Assembly: GCA_945862475.1 (NCBI GenBank) | Contig: CAMAYW010000140.1 | Span: forward strand, 1 to 6,622 | Direction of reading: 5' to 3' | Source: Bacteriovorax stolpii | GTDB lineage: Bacteria > Bdellovibrionota > Bacteriovoracia > Bacteriovoracales > Bacteriovoracaceae | Length of the DNA stretch: 6,622 bases | Part shown: one piece after another, positions 5,372-6,622 of the stretch | Layout of the letters: every line of letters starts with the position of its first letter | How positions within the stretch are numbered: position 1 is the first letter of the stretch | Translations under genes and position numbers: made by a program | The notes under the pieces: model-generated | The model's database searches: none | Told to the model about the DNA's origin: nothing | The model's input: the letters and a program-made list of their open reading frames with translations, nothing else

Positions 5372-6622
5372 TTAAACTTCTTTGTAATCAGCATCTACCA
5401 CATCATCTCCGTCTTCTTTTTTACCGGATGACTGCTCTTGTGATCCGGCCTCTTTACCGGCACCAGCACCGGAATCAGTTCCGGTTCCTTGATACATGAA
5501 CTGGGCAAGGCTGTGAGCGACGTTTTGTAATCTTTCAGTCGCTGCTTTAATTTCGTCCAAAGACTCTGAAGTGAGTTTTGTTTTTGCTTCACTAATTGCT
5601 CCTTCAATCTCAGCTTTTTTATCAGCTGGAACTTTATCACCTGCATCTTTAATTGCTTTTTCTGAAGCAAAGACAAGGCTATCAAGATTATTTCTTGCAT
5701 CGACCACTTCACGACGCTTTTTGTCCGCATCACGATTCTTCTCAGCGTCAGCGACCATTCTTTTAATTTCATCTTCAGAAAGACCAGAATTAGAAGTGAT
5801 CACGATATTTTGAGATTTACCAGTGGCTTTATCTGTTGAAGTGACATGCACAATTCCGTTTGCATCGATATCAAAAGTTACTTCAATTTGTGGAACACCA
5901 CGTGGAGCAGGTGTAATACCTGTTAAATCAAAGCGACCAAGAGTTTTGTTATCAGCCGAGAACTCGCGCTCACCTTGCTGAACGTGGATAGAAACTGCAG
6001 GTTGATTATCGACAGCAGTAGAGAAAACTTGTGATTTCTTAGTTGGAATCGTTGTGTTTTTTTCAATAATTTTTGTAAATACACCACCAAGTGTTTCGAT
6101 CCCTAGAGAGAGTGGAGTTACATCTAAGAGAAGAACATCCTTAACATCTCCACCAAGAACACCACCTTGAATCGCAGCACCAGCGGCCACAACTTCATCC
6201 GGGTTCACACCTTTGTGTGGTTCTTTTCCAAAAATTTCTTTCACTTTTTGTTGAACAATTGGAGTACGAGTTGCACCACCAACAAGAATAACATCTTGGA
6301 TTTCATTTAACGCTAATCCAGAATCTTTGATCGCTGTTTTACAAGGAGCAACTAATTTATCAATGAGATCCCCAATAAGTGACTCAAATTTTGCTCTCGA
6401 AAGATTAAGGTTTAAATGTTTCGGTCCAGTTGCGTCCATTGTGATGAATGGAAGGTTGATATCCGTTTGAGTCACAGAAGAGAGCTCATGCTTAGCTTTC
6501 TCTGCAGCCTCTTTAAGACGCTGAAGCGCCATTTTATCATTTTTAAGATCAATGCTCGTTTCTTTTTTAAATTCTTCGGCCATCCAATTAATGATTCTAT
6601 AGTCAAAGTCTTCCCCACCAAG
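5372..6622 (-). CDS. dnaK: DnaK (Hsp70) chaperone, C-terminal 416 residues
   Basis: DnaK binds exposed hydrophobic segments of client proteins in an ATP-controlled cycle with DnaJ and GrpE in the cytoplasm. The frame is open to the right window edge, beginning LGGEDFDYRIINW, so the gene is cut by the window and not broken; roughly the first 225 residues are missing by comparison with E. coli DnaK. Visible parts (numbered from the fragment's first residue) are the later half of the ATPase domain with ILVGGATRTP (about 112-121), the interdomain linker DVLLLDVTPL (162-171) and the beta-sandwich substrate domain. The helical lid follows from about 280, then a Gly/Ser/Glu-rich flexible tail ending DDVVDADYKEV, the usual bacterial DnaK ending. 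Nothing is missing from the conserved motifs in view. An ATG at 6583 lies inside the conserved region and is not the start. dnaJ follows after 71 bases. The promoter, and any heat-shock element, lie outside the window. Confidence 0.98.
   Translation of the reverse strand, partial: LGGEDFDYRIINWMAEEFKKETSIDLKNDKMALQRLKEAAEKAKHELSSVTQTDINLPFITMDATGPKHLNLNLSRAKFESLIGDLIDKLVAPCKTAIKDSGLALNEIQDVILVGGATRTPIVQQKVKEIFGKEPHKGVNPDEVVAAGAAIQGGVLGGDVKDVLLLDVTPLSLGIETLGGVFTKIIEKNTTIPTKKSQVFSTAVDNQPAVSIHVQQGEREFSADNKTLGRFDLTGITPAPRGVPQIEVTFDIDANGIVHVTSTDKATGKSQNIVITSNSGLSEDEIKRMVADAEKNRDADKKRREVVDARNNLDSLVFASEKAIKDAGDKVPADKKAEIEGAISEAKTKLTSESLDEIKAATERLQNVAHSLAQFMYQGTGTDSGAGAGKEAGSQEQSSGKKEDGDDVVDADYKEV

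Noticed and set aside
5468..5485. ACCGGAA/TTCCGGT hairpin (7 bp, 4-nt loop) in the dnaK tail
   Set aside because: A stem of this size is expected by chance in a window this long, and it falls in repetitive Gly/Ser-rich coding sequence with recurring CCGG.
5395..5813. Open frames of 80-125 codons inside dnaK in other frames
   Set aside because: They overlap strongly conserved DnaK coding sequence, lack ribosome-binding sites and show no recognisable protein features. Similar shadow frames lie inside mreB, hpt and dnaJ.
1..6622. CRISPR array, tRNA/rRNA, insertion sequence, prophage or defence system
   Set aside because: No spaced direct repeats, no RNA-gene-like folds and no transposase, integrase or nuclease coding sequence were seen; nearly all bases are explained by housekeeping genes.

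Overview
This is an ordinary, gene-dense chromosomal housekeeping segment from a low-GC Gram-negative bacterium. I found no phage, transposon, CRISPR array, RNA gene or novel gene cassette. The MreB, DnaK and DnaJ sequences, the lipoprotein with a TPR-like half and a LpoA/LppC-like half, and the AT-rich composition would suit the Bdellovibrionota (Bacteriovorax/Halobacteriovorax-like predatory bacteria). That assignment is an inference from general resemblance and needs a database search.

Layout from left to right: (1) the 5' end of an unrecognised gene, cut by the left edge, on the minus strand (1-274); (2) mreB, minus strand, ending one base before gene 1 begins, so the two probably form one transcription unit; (3) a 231-bp divergent promoter region (1314-1544); (4) hpt, a hypoxanthine-type phosphoribosyltransferase, the only plus-strand gene; (5) a 648-codon lipoprotein gene, minus strand, whose stop codon overlaps that of hpt tail to tail; (6) a 100-bp gap with a strong hairpin after dnaJ; (7) dnaJ, minus strand; (8) a 71-bp gap with a perfect 9-bp GC-rich hairpin; (9) the 3' two-thirds of dnaK, cut by the right edge.

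Functionally there are three themes: protein folding (DnaK Hsp70 and its co-chaperone DnaJ), envelope growth (the MreB cell-shape actin, and a lipoprotein resembling the LpoA activator of peptidoglycan synthases), and purine salvage (Hpt). The dnaK-dnaJ order is the classic one. mreB is not followed by mreC, which is a departure from the common mreBCD arrangement.

The points most worth a second look are a phosphoribosyltransferase whose flexible-loop Ser-Tyr pair and PRPP-motif Glu-Asp are both changed, a perfect 12-bp inverted repeat just inside the gene after mreB, the hairpin between dnaK and dnaJ, and a second hairpin after dnaJ that can form fully only in the minus-strand RNA.
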